Origin: Amoebidium appalachense
Taxonomy: Eukaryota > Ichthyosporea
DNA: 64,000 bases
Direction of reading: 5' to 3'
NCBI GenBank assembly: GCA_963693365.1
Contig: CAVNZM010000007.1
Span: 2,666,001-2,730,000 of the forward strand
Positions within the stretch are counted from its first letter, which is position 1. Each line of letters begins with the position of its first letter. The notes beneath the pieces are model-generated. The model made no database searches. It was not told where the DNA came from and worked only from the letters and a program-made list of their open reading frames with translations. Position numbers and translations under genes: made by a program. Positions 33,520 through 44,618 of the stretch are shown here, piece after piece.

Positions 33520-35249
33520 GGGGGGGGGGGGGGGGGTGGGAATGATGTGTGTTAGAAAGGGAGAGGGGAAGAATAGTTGTTTGAGGGAGATGAATGAATG
33601 GGGAAGGAAGAGAGGAAAAGTGAGGGCGAAAGTCGAGGCATGTTGGTGAAATGATGGTGAGCTCCTCGGTGACTATCACTAAATTTTCACATATGCACAC
33701 ACACATGCCACACACACACAAACCCACACTCGCTCACACACACTCTCTCTGTGCGCGTGTATGTGCGTGCGCGTGCGAGCACAAGTGCGAGTGTGAATGC
33801 ATGCACGCCGTGGGTGGGTGGGTTGATGGGTGCCGTGTGTGTGTGTGTGTGTTTGTGTGTGCGGGCACGCTTGTGCGTTAGCTTGTGTCTGAAGCCAGTG
33901 TGTGTGTGTGCGCGCCTGCGCGTGTAAACAAGGACAAAAAGGTGAACGAAGCAAAAACACAAAACAGAACCCAGTCGCTGTGCAGGGGGGAGGGGGGGCA
34001 CTGCAAGCTTAACCAGCCAAAGAACAGAATACGGACGAAAAGTTCTCCAGAAAGCACCACAGCAGGAGTACCCAACAGCTAGACATTCTTGTACACTTCA
34101 TATAATACAGGAGGCACACACATATGCCAGGCTCACCTGACCGATGCCGTTGACGTTGTTGGCCAGTGTCCGCATCAGCGGCTGGTCGTACAGGTGAAGC
34201 CGCAGCCACCCAAGAAGGGTGCCAATGTCTGTTTCCTCTGCCCATGTTTGCAAGCCCTTCCAGGCAACATCCACCTCCTCCCGTGTGGGTTTCAACATCT
34301 CCTTCGGCCCGTGTTTCTCATACCAGAAGTACTTGGAAATCACGTCGTTAAGAGTACCGATGCGGTCATAAAAAGCGTCCAACGACTCCATGGATGTGTG
34401 GACAAGGTTGTAGTTTGGGACCATTTCAGGAAAGTACATCTGGATGGTCTTAACACCGCGAATTAACTTGCGCATGTTGTGGAACTGTTCTTGATTCTCC
34501 TCCACCCAAACGTGCTCCAAAGCGATGAACTTTTGAAAAAAGAAGTGCTTGGCCCGATTGATAATTGTACGTGTCAACAACGCAACATTCTGCAAACCGG
34601 TCAACTCGTTCGACGGCCGTACAACGTCCTCATACGCGCCTTTTCCACCCGATTTGCCCTTTTTCTCGGTGCCCCAAAAGAGACGTGTTAGTTTCGCACC
34701 CTTACGAGCGTGAATCTTACCGTGTGAGGGTTTAGCTATAAACCCAAAGTAGTTCAATGTTTCGTTTTTCTTGAGGAAAGAGTCCCTTGAATCGATGGCA
34801 TTTTGAAGCAGACGCAGACGCTCAGCTTCTGTGTAGTTGACTTTGGCCGCCGAAAGATCCTGATAGTGTCCTAACTGCTCGTACATGTTATCAATGTCCT
34901 TTCTCATCTCTGCCCACACGTCCACTTCTTTATTTCTACCGTGATTCCTCCGCTCGTTCACAACCACGAACTCGGGGTATGCAAAAACGAAAACATCTAA
35001 AGTGTCGCGACAGTACAGCGCTGACTTCCTCAACGCCTTAACACCATTGGGTTGGGAATCTTCGTTTAACATGACAAAATTGTCTTGCATTGTCCCACAA
35101 ACACTGGTGGTAAAATTCCCTGCGAGCTCCCCATAACTGAGGCTCTCAAGGTCTTCTGAAGGAGTAATTTTCTTCGTGTGGGTGTGCTTGGTTATAACCA
35201 ACTCGGCTAGACCTAACATTAAGAGGAATATAGAGCGAGCCATTTTCAT
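31457..35249 (-). CDS. Secreted CHAD-like + DHH/DHHA2 phosphatase (PPase/exopolyphosphatase-like), 3-exon model
   Basis: Exons on the minus strand: 35249-34137, 33479-33088, 32360-31457; 802 aa, all junctions in phase. Residues 1-20 are a signal peptide (ARSIFLLMLGLAELVI core). Residues 40-371 are helical with three N-glycosylation sequons (N45, N138, N162). FHNMRKLIRGVKTIQMYFPEM (256-276) and IGTLNDVISKYF (297-308) resemble CHAD domains, with a weaker internal repeat at 71-94. From 372 a DHH-family catalytic core follows: ADTDS (386-390), GLVDYNQ (D444), VIDHH (465-469) and GIVSDTL (D523), then a DHHA2-type lobe ending LSKGMGPIL (686-694). Residues about 701-765 are a Ser/Thr/Pro-rich, mucin-like stretch. 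DHH/DHHA2 enzymes hydrolyse pyrophosphate or polyphosphate; CHAD domains bind polyphosphate. The joining of exon 1 to exon 2 is inferred: donor CAG|GTGAGC, acceptor CAG|GTT, no start codon in exon 2. Two separate genes remain the alternative. Confidence 0.7.
32361..33087. repeat. Intron 2 of the CHAD-DHH gene: (GT)n and T-into-G tracts
   Basis: (GT)n 32363-32480 directly abuts the acceptor (sense strand (CA)n ending in CAG). T-tract into G-tract junctions occur at 32580-32643, 32857-32906 and 33040-33070 (C-tract into A-tract on the sense strand). Confidence 0.95.
33480..34136. repeat. Intron 1 of the CHAD-DHH gene: T-into-G tract and (GT)n
   Basis: T-tract into G-tract 33483-33537 next to the acceptor, then mixed (CA)n/(GT)n at 33690-33930. 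No further exon could be placed in phase. Confidence 0.7.
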
Positions 35250-35673
35250 AGTAAAACCCCGGCACGTAAGGGGAAATAGAACTTCCGTTATTTTTGAAGC
35301 TCCAACAACACGGTGCATGCATGTTTTGAGTTTAAGGGTGAAACACAAACAGAGAATATAGTCTAAAGCATATGACGTCACCTGTACGAGCCTATGGCAA
35401 TGTGTCAGGTTAGAAACGACAGAGAGTAGTCATCACACTAGACTACGTTGATCGATTTATGACCTGCCATATTTGGCTATTTCAGTGCGTATCCCGTATG
35501 ATTGGGTAAGAATCATAGATGAGCGCATTGGAATGTGGCGCCGGTTGAACCGTTACCGTTGGTACCGTACATTGAAAATGTTTTTTTTTGTGTGTGTGTG
35601 TTTTTTGTGTGTTTCTGCCCGTAATCTTTCACCCAACACACCCACATATACAGCTGAAAAAAGCAACGCCGAA

Positions 35674-37296
35674 ATGGCTCTTTCAACGCCTAGCAAGGGG
35701 CCTTCAGCCTTAGGCTCGCCCACAGACCAAATATGCACCCACACGCAGACACTTCCCATGAAGCAGGAGGGTGGGGTTAAGCAGGAGGAAGGGGTGGATC
35801 AGGAAGAAGGTGGGGCGCAGGACGAAGGGGTGAAGCCGGAGGAAGGGGTGGACACACCGTACTGTGTGTGCGCCGGATCGGAAGGGGTGACGCAGGCGGA
35901 AGAGGGGGTGGGGGGGTTGCAGGAGGAAGGGGTGAAGCAGGGGTCGGGGGTGAAGCCGGAGGCAGGAATGACGCAGGAGGGAAGGGGAGCGGAGGACGAA
36001 AGGGTGAAGCCGGCGGAAAGGGTGAAGCCGGAGGAAGGAGTGGAAACACCGTTCTGTTTGTGCCCCGAATCGGAAGGGGTGACGCAGGCGGAAGGGGGGG
36101 TGCGGGGGATGCAGGAGGAAGGGGTGAAGCAGGAGGAAGGGGTGAAGCCGGATGCAGGCATTCGAATGACGCAGAAGGGAGGGGAAGCGCAGGTCGAACG
36201 GGCGAAGCCGGAGGAAGGGGTGGACACACCGCACTGTGTGTGCGCCGAATCGCCTAGGAAGAGTCCAAAGCGGCCGGCTGAAGGTTTGCGCAACGACCGG
36301 GTGATGAGGCCACGGCACGGAAACGACACAGTGCCCCACACACCCCCGTTACCTGTCCGTGCCACAGCCCAAAATACACCGCCAAAACTCACAACATGCA
36401 CGGGGGGGGCGAAAAAGGGCTTCTGATGTGAGTAAGGCACAACGGTACTTGAGTAAGGCACAACGGTACTTGCGGAGTATCGTGTGGGTGAAGATGCAGC
36501 TGCAAGAGACCCGAAAAATACCAGCGGCAAGTAAGGAAAGAAAGCAAAAGGGAGAGCTGCGGGTGGAAGTAGCAAGATGTTTCTGTGCGATTATGGTTGT
36601 GAGAACAAAACCGGTATTAAATGCCACATGCAGAGACATCTACTTGTACACACGGGGGAGAGGCCCTACGTCTGTGCTCAGCCTGACTGCAATGCACGGT
36701 TTATGCAAAGACAGGCTTTGACACTGCACGAACGCACACACGCACGGCAAAACTATGTCTGCAATGTTGAGCGGTGTGGTATGCAGTTTACTACCCGTTT
36801 GGCCTTAAAATCTCACGAGGACATACATGCGGGGGAAAAAAACTATGTGTGTTTCTACGACGGTTGCAACATGTCCTTTGCACAAAATGGGACTTTAACA
36901 TCCATTTGCGCACACACATGGGAGAGAAGCCGTTTGCATGTCCCCAGCCCGGGTGCGGGGCTGCATTTACCCGGGCTTCAACCCTGGCCGACCACCTACA
37001 CAGACACAATGATGAGAAACCTTACAAGTGCACACACCCTGGGTGTGAGAAAAGGTTTAACTACAAGAAGTAATTGTGAGAACCATAGGAGGAGACACGC
37101 GGACGAGAAATCGCACCCATGCACTTACCCTGGATGTGGTAAGGCGTTTTCAGACAAGCACGATTTGGTTAGGCATGTGTGTGTGCATACGGGGGAGACA
37201 CCCTGTGCTTGTGACTATCCAGACTGCACGGCGCGGTACAAACAGCCGGCTCACTTAAAGAAGCACAAACAGAGAGAACACGTTGCTTCTGCTTGA
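35674..37296 (+). pseudogene. TFIIIA-type C2H2 zinc-finger paralogue 1 (frame-disrupted)
   Basis: The N-terminal part (from MALSTPSKGPSALGSP, 35674 to the stop at 36426) is an 18-bp-periodic Glu/Gln/Lys/Val-rich domain (VKQEEG, VKPEEGV units) ending in SPKRPAEGL. The finger part (36577-37296) shares its overall frame but is separated by stops at 36424 and 36529. Fingers 1-3 are C-x3/4-C-x12-H-x3/4-H. Finger 4 loses frame by a 1-bp deletion near 36895, fingers 5-6 are intact only in another frame ([10 protein letters not shown]..., [10 protein letters not shown]...), and a 1-bp insertion near 37072 restores frame for fingers 7-8 (CTYPGCGKAF, CDYPDCTARY). A 21-bp direct duplication (GAGTAAGGCACAACGGTACTT) lies at 36426-36468. 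The family, as in TFIIIA, binds DNA or RNA in the nucleus. Either a decaying gene or one with unrecognised splicing. Confidence 0.65.
35759..36240 (+). repeat. 18-bp coding minisatellite (V-K-Q/P-E-E-G)
   Basis: Units of the type GGGGTGAAGCAGGAGGAA, also arranged in a higher-order repeat of about 180 bp carrying VETPFCLCPESEGVTQAE-like blocks three times. Shorter arrays of the same unit occur in paralogue 2 (40030-40115) and paralogue 3 (43080-43175). Confidence 0.8.
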
Positions 37297-37614
37297 CGAA
37301 CAAATATATATATCACTTAGGAATGTATGTTCCCTCCCCCCGCAGCTTGCCCCCCGTGCTACACGCACAGAGCCTCAGAGTCAGGAGTGACCCAAACACT
37401 CGCAAACCACCTAATATAGGCCACCACCAGCATCCCCTAAGAATTATACTTCTGGAATTGCTACGTTTTATTTACATGTCGAGATTGAAATCATAAATAC
37501 ACCCATAGCCGTTTCCTGTTATTCCGGGTACAGTAGTTGTCTGCTTATGCCTCTGAGTTGAAGGCAATGGCATGCCATATTATGATATCTGCAGCTACAT
37601 AGTCTGACACTTGC

Positions 37615-37620
37615 AATAAA
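37615..37620 (+). terminator. Poly(A) signal AATAAA after zinc-finger paralogue 1
   Basis: AATAAA about 320 nt after the last finger codon, followed by a T-rich stretch. Confidence 0.45.
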
Positions 37621-37649
37621 AGGTTTTTGCAGCTCCGTACGCGATCATC

Positions 37650-37858
37650 CCCTCCCCCCCCCCCCTCCCCCCCCCCCCCCCCCCCAGATCCCTTCTCTTC
37701 AGATATCAGTGCCTTCCTATTTTCTGAGCCCGCCATGAGTTTTGATTGGCAGACCCTGGCCCCCCTGCTCTTCCCCCCTCCCCCCGCCACCCCGTCCCCA
37801 CACATACACCAACACACCCATACCCCCCTCCTTACGATGTATTCGGACACCCACCCAT

Positions 37859-37891
<33 letters not shown>

Positions 37892-38645
37892 AACACACAA
37901 CCTCCCCCCCTCTCTGTCCCCTCCCAACAAAGACACCCGCGTGTGCACATGCGCACATGCACTCCTTACAGACACACACGCACTCAAAAAACCACATACG
38001 CCACCACCAGGATCCTTTTCTAGTAAAATGTACACCTGGAGGAGACAAAAGGTGCTAAATACTGAAGAAAGAAAGGACAGGCCTATAATTCAATAGGCGT
38101 GGGTGTCACGGTGGTAATGGTGGTGGTGGTTTTGTTTGGTTGTATGTCTTCATGATCAACTCGAATGCTGCAGGGCTGACCAAATCATTGCACAGTCTGC
38201 ATGCAAGGTGCCGATGGCACTAAGTGGCTGACTCAATGTGGCCTTGGGTAGTGGTGAGACATGAAGGCGAGGTCAAGAGGTGCCGGGTGGGTGGGGAGGA
38301 AGGAGCTCGAGGTGGTGCTTGCATGCGCGTGTTTGTATGGTAGAAAGGTTGAAAGTGGGGAGAGCCTTGAAAGGTGTAAGCAGAGAATGCCAGAGACCAA
38401 GTGTGTTTGTGTGTGTGGGGGGGGGGGGGGGGGGGGGGGGAGGGGGAGGGGGGTATATGCCACGTGGATCAGGGGAAAGCCACGAAGGCAGGGGTTAAGG
38501 GGAGGGGGGGGGGGGGGGGGAAGATAGGGATGGAGCAGGAAAAGGGAGGGAGAGGCGGAAGAGGGGGGGAGAGAGGGGGGGGGGGGGGAGCGAGCTTAGA
38601 AGAGAGAGAGAGTGTGTGTGTGTGAGTGTGTGTGGAGAGAGAGAT

Positions 38646-38703
<58 letters not shown>

Positions 38704-38813
38704 CAGAGAGAGAGAGAGAGACGGTGTGTGTGTGTGTGTGTGTGTGTGGGGGGGGGGTGGGTGGGTGGGTGGGTGGGTGGGTGGGTGTGTGTGTGTGTGT
38801 GTGTGTGTGAGGT

Positions 38814-38849
<36 letters not shown>

Positions 38850-39420
38850 AGAGAGAGCAAGCGACGGAGTACCTGGGGGGGAGGGGGAGGGGGGAGAGGG
38901 GGGGACAGGGAGAGACACAAAGACTGACATTTTTTTGTGATTAGATTTCGAGTGTGGCAGGGTCTACACATGGGGTTACCTAATACAAGACAAAAAAAAA
39001 AAAAATAAGGGAGGGAGGGGGGGGGGGGGGGGGGGGGGGGGAGGAGGAGGCGGGCATCTCAACAATCCTTTCGAAAGACTTGAAAAGGATTATTGCCGAG
39101 AAGAAGTGTCTGGGGCGTCTCGGCCTTTTGGGTCGTACAGCACAGCTGTCAACACCTGGACAGACTAGTCTCCGAGGGAGATCTCTACTTAGCCTAGGTG
39201 ACACAGGGGAGGGAGGGAGGGAGGGAGGGAAAGGAGAGATGGAGGGCGGGGGGGGGGGGGGGGGGGGGGGGAGAGGGAGGGGGGGGAGGGGGGAGGGGGG
39301 AGGGGGAGTGTGAGAGGGAGGGGCAAAGGAATTCTGAGGGAAGGAGGGAGGGAGCTAGGGAGGCCTAGGGATGGAGGGGGAGAGGGGGGAGAGGGCGAGA
39401 GAGAGAGACGAAGGAGGAGG
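37650..39420. repeat. C-, G-, (CA)n- and (GA)n-rich intergenic block
   Basis: C-rich 37648-37685, (CA)n 37860-37890, G-tracts 38418-38452, 38500-38520 and 39018-39040, (GA)n 38600-38730, (GGGT)n 38755-38786, (GA)n 38817-38860, purine-rich 39200-39420. A short motif (GTGTGGCAGGGTCTACAC...GGTTACC) at 38952-38983 recurs at 39443 and 42362, just upstream of the next two paralogues. Confidence 0.85.
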
Positions 39421-39642
39421 AAGATTTTTAGTTAGCTTTCAAGTGTGACAGGGTCGACACAAGAGTTACCCAAAACCAAGGCAAAAGAAAAAGGGCAAGC
39501 GAACAATCATCTTAAAACAGTAATTGGGATAAATCAATGCCGAGAACTCGAATGCTGCGAGCTCTGTGACCCAACACGGTGACTCTGGCTTGTCCAGCTC
39601 ATACTACATACTCTGACAGAGTAGGAGTTTGCCGGATCTATA

Positions 39643-39656
39643 TTTTGGCGCCAAAA
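39643..39656. promoter_or_regulatory. E2F/DP-type palindrome upstream of zinc-finger paralogue 2
   Basis: TTTTGGCGCCAAAA, a perfect 14-bp palindrome containing two overlapping TTTGGCGC E2F sites. CCAAT follows at 39667-39671. Conserved in the third paralogue at 42709. Confidence 0.65.
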
Positions 39657-39974
39657 AGATGCTCGTCCAATCAAACATCCAAATGCATGTCTAATCGCAT
39701 ACTTTATCACTCATAAGTTCCGGTCACCAGACCGTTGACACCCGGCTGAGCTGCTATGTACGGCGACCGCTGCATAGACCGCTCTGTACAGAGCCGGGCG
39801 GCCTGGGCCGCCTGGCAGTCAAAAACACAACCCTGCAGAGTCTGCCGGTCTTCCTTTTGTTAGTAGGGTAGCCTTGATAGGCAAAAAAACAACGTACATC
39901 CCCTCTTAAATAAAAAGGGAAAACAGAACGTTTTAGTCTTATCAATCAGCAATGATTCCTGCGGCGCTAAGAAG

Positions 39975-41159
39975 GTGGGTTTTTGTCCACCCCCCGTCCA
40001 CACGCGCAGGCCACACCTACACACAGCCTCTGCGCGTGAAGCAGGAGGAAGGGGTGAAGCAGGGGTGAAAGATGAGGCAGGGGTGAAGCAGGAGGAAGGG
40101 TTGGAAACATCGTTCTATGTCGGTGCCAAGGCGGCTGAGAAGAGCCCGAAGCGGTGCTGGACGGCCGACGGGTGCCGCCATGGCACGGCAACGATTCTGC
40201 CCGCGACACACCCCCGGCCTCTCCGCCTACCACAGCTCAAGACCCCCCCCCCAAAATACGCCCTACCCGAGGGGTTGCAAAAACGGGTAGCTGATGTGGG
40301 AACGGCACTCAAGGTAGAGCCGGGTGGTATCTTGGGGAATATGAAGCTGCTAGTGATTTAGAAAACACCAGGGGCAAGCAATGGGAGAAAGGAGAAGGAG
40401 GGTCCGCAAGTGAAGAGGACAGGGTGTTTGTGTGCGAGTACGGTTGTGGATACGAAGCTTCCGAATACAGTGACGTGGTACGGCACGAACACACACATAC
40501 GGGGGAGGGGACATACGCTTGTGCTGAGCCGGGATGCGGTGCATGTTTCATGCGACAAGAGCACTTAAAAGTGCACAAACACGTTTACAAAAGGCAAAGG
40601 CCCTATACGTGCACGGAGGACGGGTGTGGTGTGCAATATGCTAGCAAAGGGGGATTAAGACACCACATGACCAAACACACGGGAGAAAAAAAGCATGCGT
40701 GTTTGTTTTTACGACGGTTGCAACATGTCCTTTGCGAATAAAGGGACTCTTAATAGGCACCTCTGCACTCACACGGGGGAGAAGCCGTTTGTATGTCCCC
40801 AGCCCGGGTGTGGGGCAGCATTTTCCCAGGCCTGGAGTTTGAGGACACACCAACGCATACACTCTGATGAGAAATCATGCAAATGTTCATACCCTGGGTG
40901 TGACGCGAGTTTTTCAATGATCAGTGCACGTACTAGTGTTCCTGAAAGAAGACAGTGTCACACGGGGGAGAAGCTTTACCCTTGCACTTTTCCTGGATGT
41001 GGTAAAGCCTTTCCAGCCAAGACGCCCCTTACTAGGCATATGTGTGTGCACACAGGAGAGAAGCCTTTTGTCTGTGAATATCCGGACTGTACGGCACGGT
41101 ATCGTAACCCCCGCGACTTGAAGAAACACGTAAAGAGAGAACATGTTGCCTCTTTTTGA
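39975..41159 (+). pseudogene. TFIIIA-type C2H2 zinc-finger paralogue 2 (two frameshifts)
   Basis: Segmental duplicate of paralogue 3. The N-terminal part (39975-40361) runs from a short KQEEG repeat through AAEKSPKR and GLQKRVADVG and is cut by a 1-bp deletion near 40340 relative to paralogue 3. Fingers 1-3 (from FVCEYGCGYEASEYS, 40427) end at a 4-bp insertion (near 40703, in the run TGTTTGTTTTTACG) that shifts frame. Fingers 4-8 resume at 40695-41159 ([10 protein letters not shown] to CEYPDCTARY). Finger 6 is degenerate (ISARTSVPERRQCH) and finger 2 has Tyr for its last His. The lesions indicate an inactive copy unless expressed in pieces. Confidence 0.7.
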
Positions 41160-41242
41160 CTTGAGAAGTGTGTAAGGCTTAGGCATCCAAGGCAACACAC
41201 ACAAAAAAAAGGAGAGGCAGAGAAAAAAACAGACACACGCAC

Positions 41243-41362
<120 letters not shown>

Positions 41363-41442
41363 GCAGACACACGTGCACGTACACACACAAACGCACACGT
41401 GTGCGCGCAGACACTGGTAGGCACGCACACTTACCATACATC

Positions 41443-41592
41443 GGTGCTTTGCACAGACTACTAGCACCACCACCACCGTTCTTTTTCACTCACTCTTGGA
41501 ATGTAAAAGCTTTGGCCCGGTGCTTTGCACAGACTACCAGCACCACCACCACCGTTCTTTTTCGCTCACTTTTGGAATGTAAAAGCAGCCAA
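41443..41592. repeat. 76-bp tandem duplication
   Basis: GGTGCTTTGCACAGACTAC(T/C) through (CAC)n, TTCTTTTTC and TTGGAATGTAAAAGC is repeated once with period 76. A related single copy (AGCACCACCACCACCATCC) lies at 44481 in the 3' flank of paralogue 3. Confidence 0.85.
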
Positions 41593-41734
41593 AACTTTTG
41601 TCTTTCGTGCTTTATATTTCCGCTGGAACAGCACAACACTCCCATCTCTAGGGTGCAGTGTGGGAAGTTATCTAGTAACTCGATGTACAGAATGTAGCCA
41701 CCTGCAATGAAAGTGTTGGCCCTGTGAGCTTGAT

Positions 41735-42330
41735 TCAGCCTCCCCCCCCCCCCCCCCCTTTCCCCCCCGCACGTTGTCCCACTGCGTCACCTTGACCAGG
41801 GACTAAAACGCTCACAACCACAAGCTTGCACGGCGCATGCGCAAGGAGGGGAGGGGGAGCGGGAGGGGGAGGATAGGAGGGAGCCACTTAGAGGGTGGAT
41901 GAGGAAAGGATTCCTTGACTGTGGGAAGATGGGAGGATATCGAAGGGCGGAGGTGACATTGGGAGAGGCGGAGGGTGGGGGAGGGGGGCGGGGAAGAAAG
42001 AGAGAGAGAGAGGGAGGGACGGAGGGAGGGAAAGTCAAAGGAGAGAGGAGATATGGAGGGAAGAGGGGGGGGGGGGGGGGGGGGATGTTGAGGAGGCCTC
42101 TGGGGGGGAGGGGGGGGGGGGGAGGGGGGCTGTTGGAGAGGAGTGAGACGGATGGAGGGAGGGAGGGAGAAAAAGGGAAGATGATATAGGGGTGGAGGGG
42201 AAAGAGGAGAGGGCGGCAAAATGAGGGGGGGGGGGGGGGGGGAGGGGGGGAGGGAGGGGAGGACTCAGGAGGGAAGGAGGGAGGGAGGGAGGGGAAGAGG
42301 AGGGGAAGGGAGAGAGAGAGAGACCAAGGA
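41735..42330. repeat. Purine-rich (GGA/GA) and G-tract block
   Basis: C-tract 41743-41768, then a G/A-rich stretch with poly-G at 42067-42083, 42112-42125 and 42225-42250. Equivalent in position to the purine block before paralogue 2. Confidence 0.85.
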
Positions 42331-42708
42331 CGAAGAGTTTGTGGTTAGCTTTCAAGTGTAACAGGATCAACAAAAGGGGTTACACAAAACAAAGCAAAAG
42401 ATAAAAGGGTCATCGGACAATCTTCTTGAAACAGCAACTTGGGATAAATGTTGAAAGAAACTTTTGACGTGAGTCATTTGGGGGTCTCGAGCTCTGTGAC
42501 AAGGCTTGCTCCATGGCCTGCATTGCTGCAATGAATTAGTCTCCAAGAACATGTACCCACTGGCTTACGTAATTGGCCGGGCACTACTACACTGCGGCAA
42601 AGAAAAAAAAAAGAAAAGAAAAAAAGAAAGAAAAAGAGGCCGCAGGGAAGACAGCACTCTCGGCTCTCTCCGAGTCGGAGACTCGGAGTGACTAGCTCAG
42701 ATCTATTA

Positions 42709-42722
42709 TTTTGGCGCCAAAA
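42709..42722. promoter_or_regulatory. E2F/DP-type palindrome upstream of zinc-finger paralogue 3
   Basis: TTTTGGCGCCAAAA, identical to 39643-39656 while surrounding bases have diverged. CCAAT follows at 42732-42736. A CTCCGAGTC...GACTCGGAG hairpin (42669-42689) lies just upstream. Confidence 0.65.
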
Positions 42723-43176
42723 AACGCTCGTCCAATCAAACATCTAATCGCCGGTCTAATCGCATACTTGTTTGCACAACTCGGGGATTTCTGGTTTTCT
42801 CAGAGCTGTGTGTCACACTGAGAACCGTGAAGTGAACTTACACGAACCTCAAAGTTGTATACAGAGTAGTGGCGGCCTTCCTTTCGTTCATAAGGTGGCT
42901 TTGGTAGGCAAACAAAACAACGTGAATTCTTAAACGAAATAGAAAAACAACAATGTTTTAATATTAGTCTTGTCAAACAGCAATGATTCCTGCGGCGCTT
43001 AGTACATGGGTTTTGGCCCCTCCGAGGCCCGTCCACACAGCCCAAGCCACACCAACACGCAGCCTCTGCCCATCAAGGAAGAGGAAGGCGTGAAGCAGGA
43101 GCCAGGGGTGAGCCTGAGGAAGGGGTGGAGCAGGAGGCAGGGGTGAAGCAAGAGGCAGGGGTGAAGCAGGAGGGGG

Positions 43177-44234
43177 TTGGAAACTTCGTTTTATGTCGGT
43201 GCCGAGGCGGCTGAGAAGAGCCCGAAGCGGTCGGCTGAGTTTTGGCTGGACGGCCGTTGGGTGAGGCCACGGCACGGCAACGATTTGTCCGGCGACACAC
43301 CCCCGGCCTCTCCGCCAACAAGATCCCGAAAAAATCTCCAAAAATCACAATACCCGAGGGGTTGCAAGGATGGGTAGATGATGTGGGTATGGCATTTGAG
43401 GTAGAGTCGGGCGGTAGCGTTGGGAAATGTGAGGCCGCTAATGATTTGGAAAGCACCAGCGGAAAGCAAAGGGATGAAGGAGCGGGAAGGTCCGCAAGAA
43501 AAGAAGACAGGGTTTTTGTGTGCGAGTACGGTTGTGGGTACGAAGCTGGAGAGTACAGTGACGTGGCACGGCACGAACGCACACATACGGGGGTGGGGAC
43601 ATACGTCTGTGCTGAGCCGGAATGCGGTGCATGTTTCACGCGACAGGAGCACTTAAAAGTGCATAAACACGTACACAAAAGGCAAAGGCTTTATACCTGC
43701 ACGGAGGACGGGTGTGGTGTCCAGTATGCTAGCAAAGGGGGACTAAGATACCACATGACCAAACCCACGGGAGAAAAGAAGCATGTGTGTTTTTACGACG
43801 GTTGCAACATGTCCTTTGCGAATAAAGGAACTCTAAATAGGCACCTCTGCACACACACGGGGGAGAAGTCGTTTGTATGTCCCCAGCCCGGGTGTGGGGC
43901 AGCGTTTTCCCAGGCCTACTCTTTGAGAAAACACCAACGCATACACACTGGTGAGAAATCATACAAATGTTCACAACCTGGGTGTGAGGCGAGTTTTTCA
44001 ATGAGCGGTGCACGTATTGTTCATGAAAGGAGACACACGGGGGAGAAGCCTTACCCATGCACCTACCCTGGATGTGGTAAAGCCTTTCCAGCCAAGACGC
44101 CCCTTAGTAGGCATATTCTTGTGCACACACGAGAGAAGCCTTTTGTCTGTGAATATCCAGACTGCACTGCACGGTACCGCTACCCCTGCGAATTGAAGAA
44201 ACATGGAAAGAGAGATCACGCTGCTTCTGCTTGA
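43177..44234 (+). CDS. TFIIIA-type C2H2 zinc-finger protein, paralogue 3 (finger array intact)
   Basis: The frame open from ATG 43242 to 44234 (330 aa) carries eight consecutive fingers: [63 protein letters not shown] and CEYPDCTAR, mostly C-x4-C-x12-H-x3/4-H with TGEK(K/P)-type linkers, as in TFIIIA and related multi-finger proteins. Finger 3 ends in Pro where paralogue 2 has its final His. An upstream frame from ATG 43177 (METSFYVGAEAAEKSPKR) matches the N-terminal part of the other paralogues but is one frame off and ends at a stop near 43376, so the true start is unclear: ATG 43242, or an unrecognised intron between the two frames. Nuclear DNA/RNA binding is expected. Of the three copies this is the best candidate for an active gene. 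Confidence 0.7.
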
Positions 44235-44269
44235 CGTTAAATGTGTACAGAGATTAGGCATACAAGAGA

Positions 44270-44366
44270 ACTTCCCTCCCTCTTCCCACCCCCCTTCCCC
44301 CCCCCCCCCTCCCCCCCCCCCCCTCTCCCCCTTGCCCCCTCCCCCCCACCCTTAAACACACACACA

Positions 44367-44421
<55 letters not shown>

Positions 44422-44450
44422 ACTCACACTCACTCACACTCACACACTCA
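44270..44450. repeat. C-rich and (CA)n tract
   Basis: C-rich 44285-44350 and (CA)n 44357-44450 in the 3' flank of paralogue 3. Confidence 0.9.
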
Positions 44451-44618
44451 CACCGCACTGTGCACCACACACTCCCCACAGCACCACCACCACCATCCTT
44501 TTAGAGTGAAAGCAAAACAAAACTCGTGTGGTTTAATATAATTTCCGTTGGACCAGCACAGCACTCTTATCCGGGACTTCTAGGGTACAGTGTTTGAGTA
44601 TATATTTCGATACAAAGA

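Noticed and set aside
35710-36575. Long Pro/Leu/Phe-rich frames antisense to zinc-finger paralogue 1
   Set aside because: Produced by the 18-bp coding minisatellite; the sense frame explains the sequence and is conserved in two other paralogues.
39110-39135. Resemblance to the 5' end of U2 snRNA (TCTCGGCCTTTTGG)
   Set aside because: Only about 14 nt match; the following branch-interaction and Sm-site sequence of U2 is absent.
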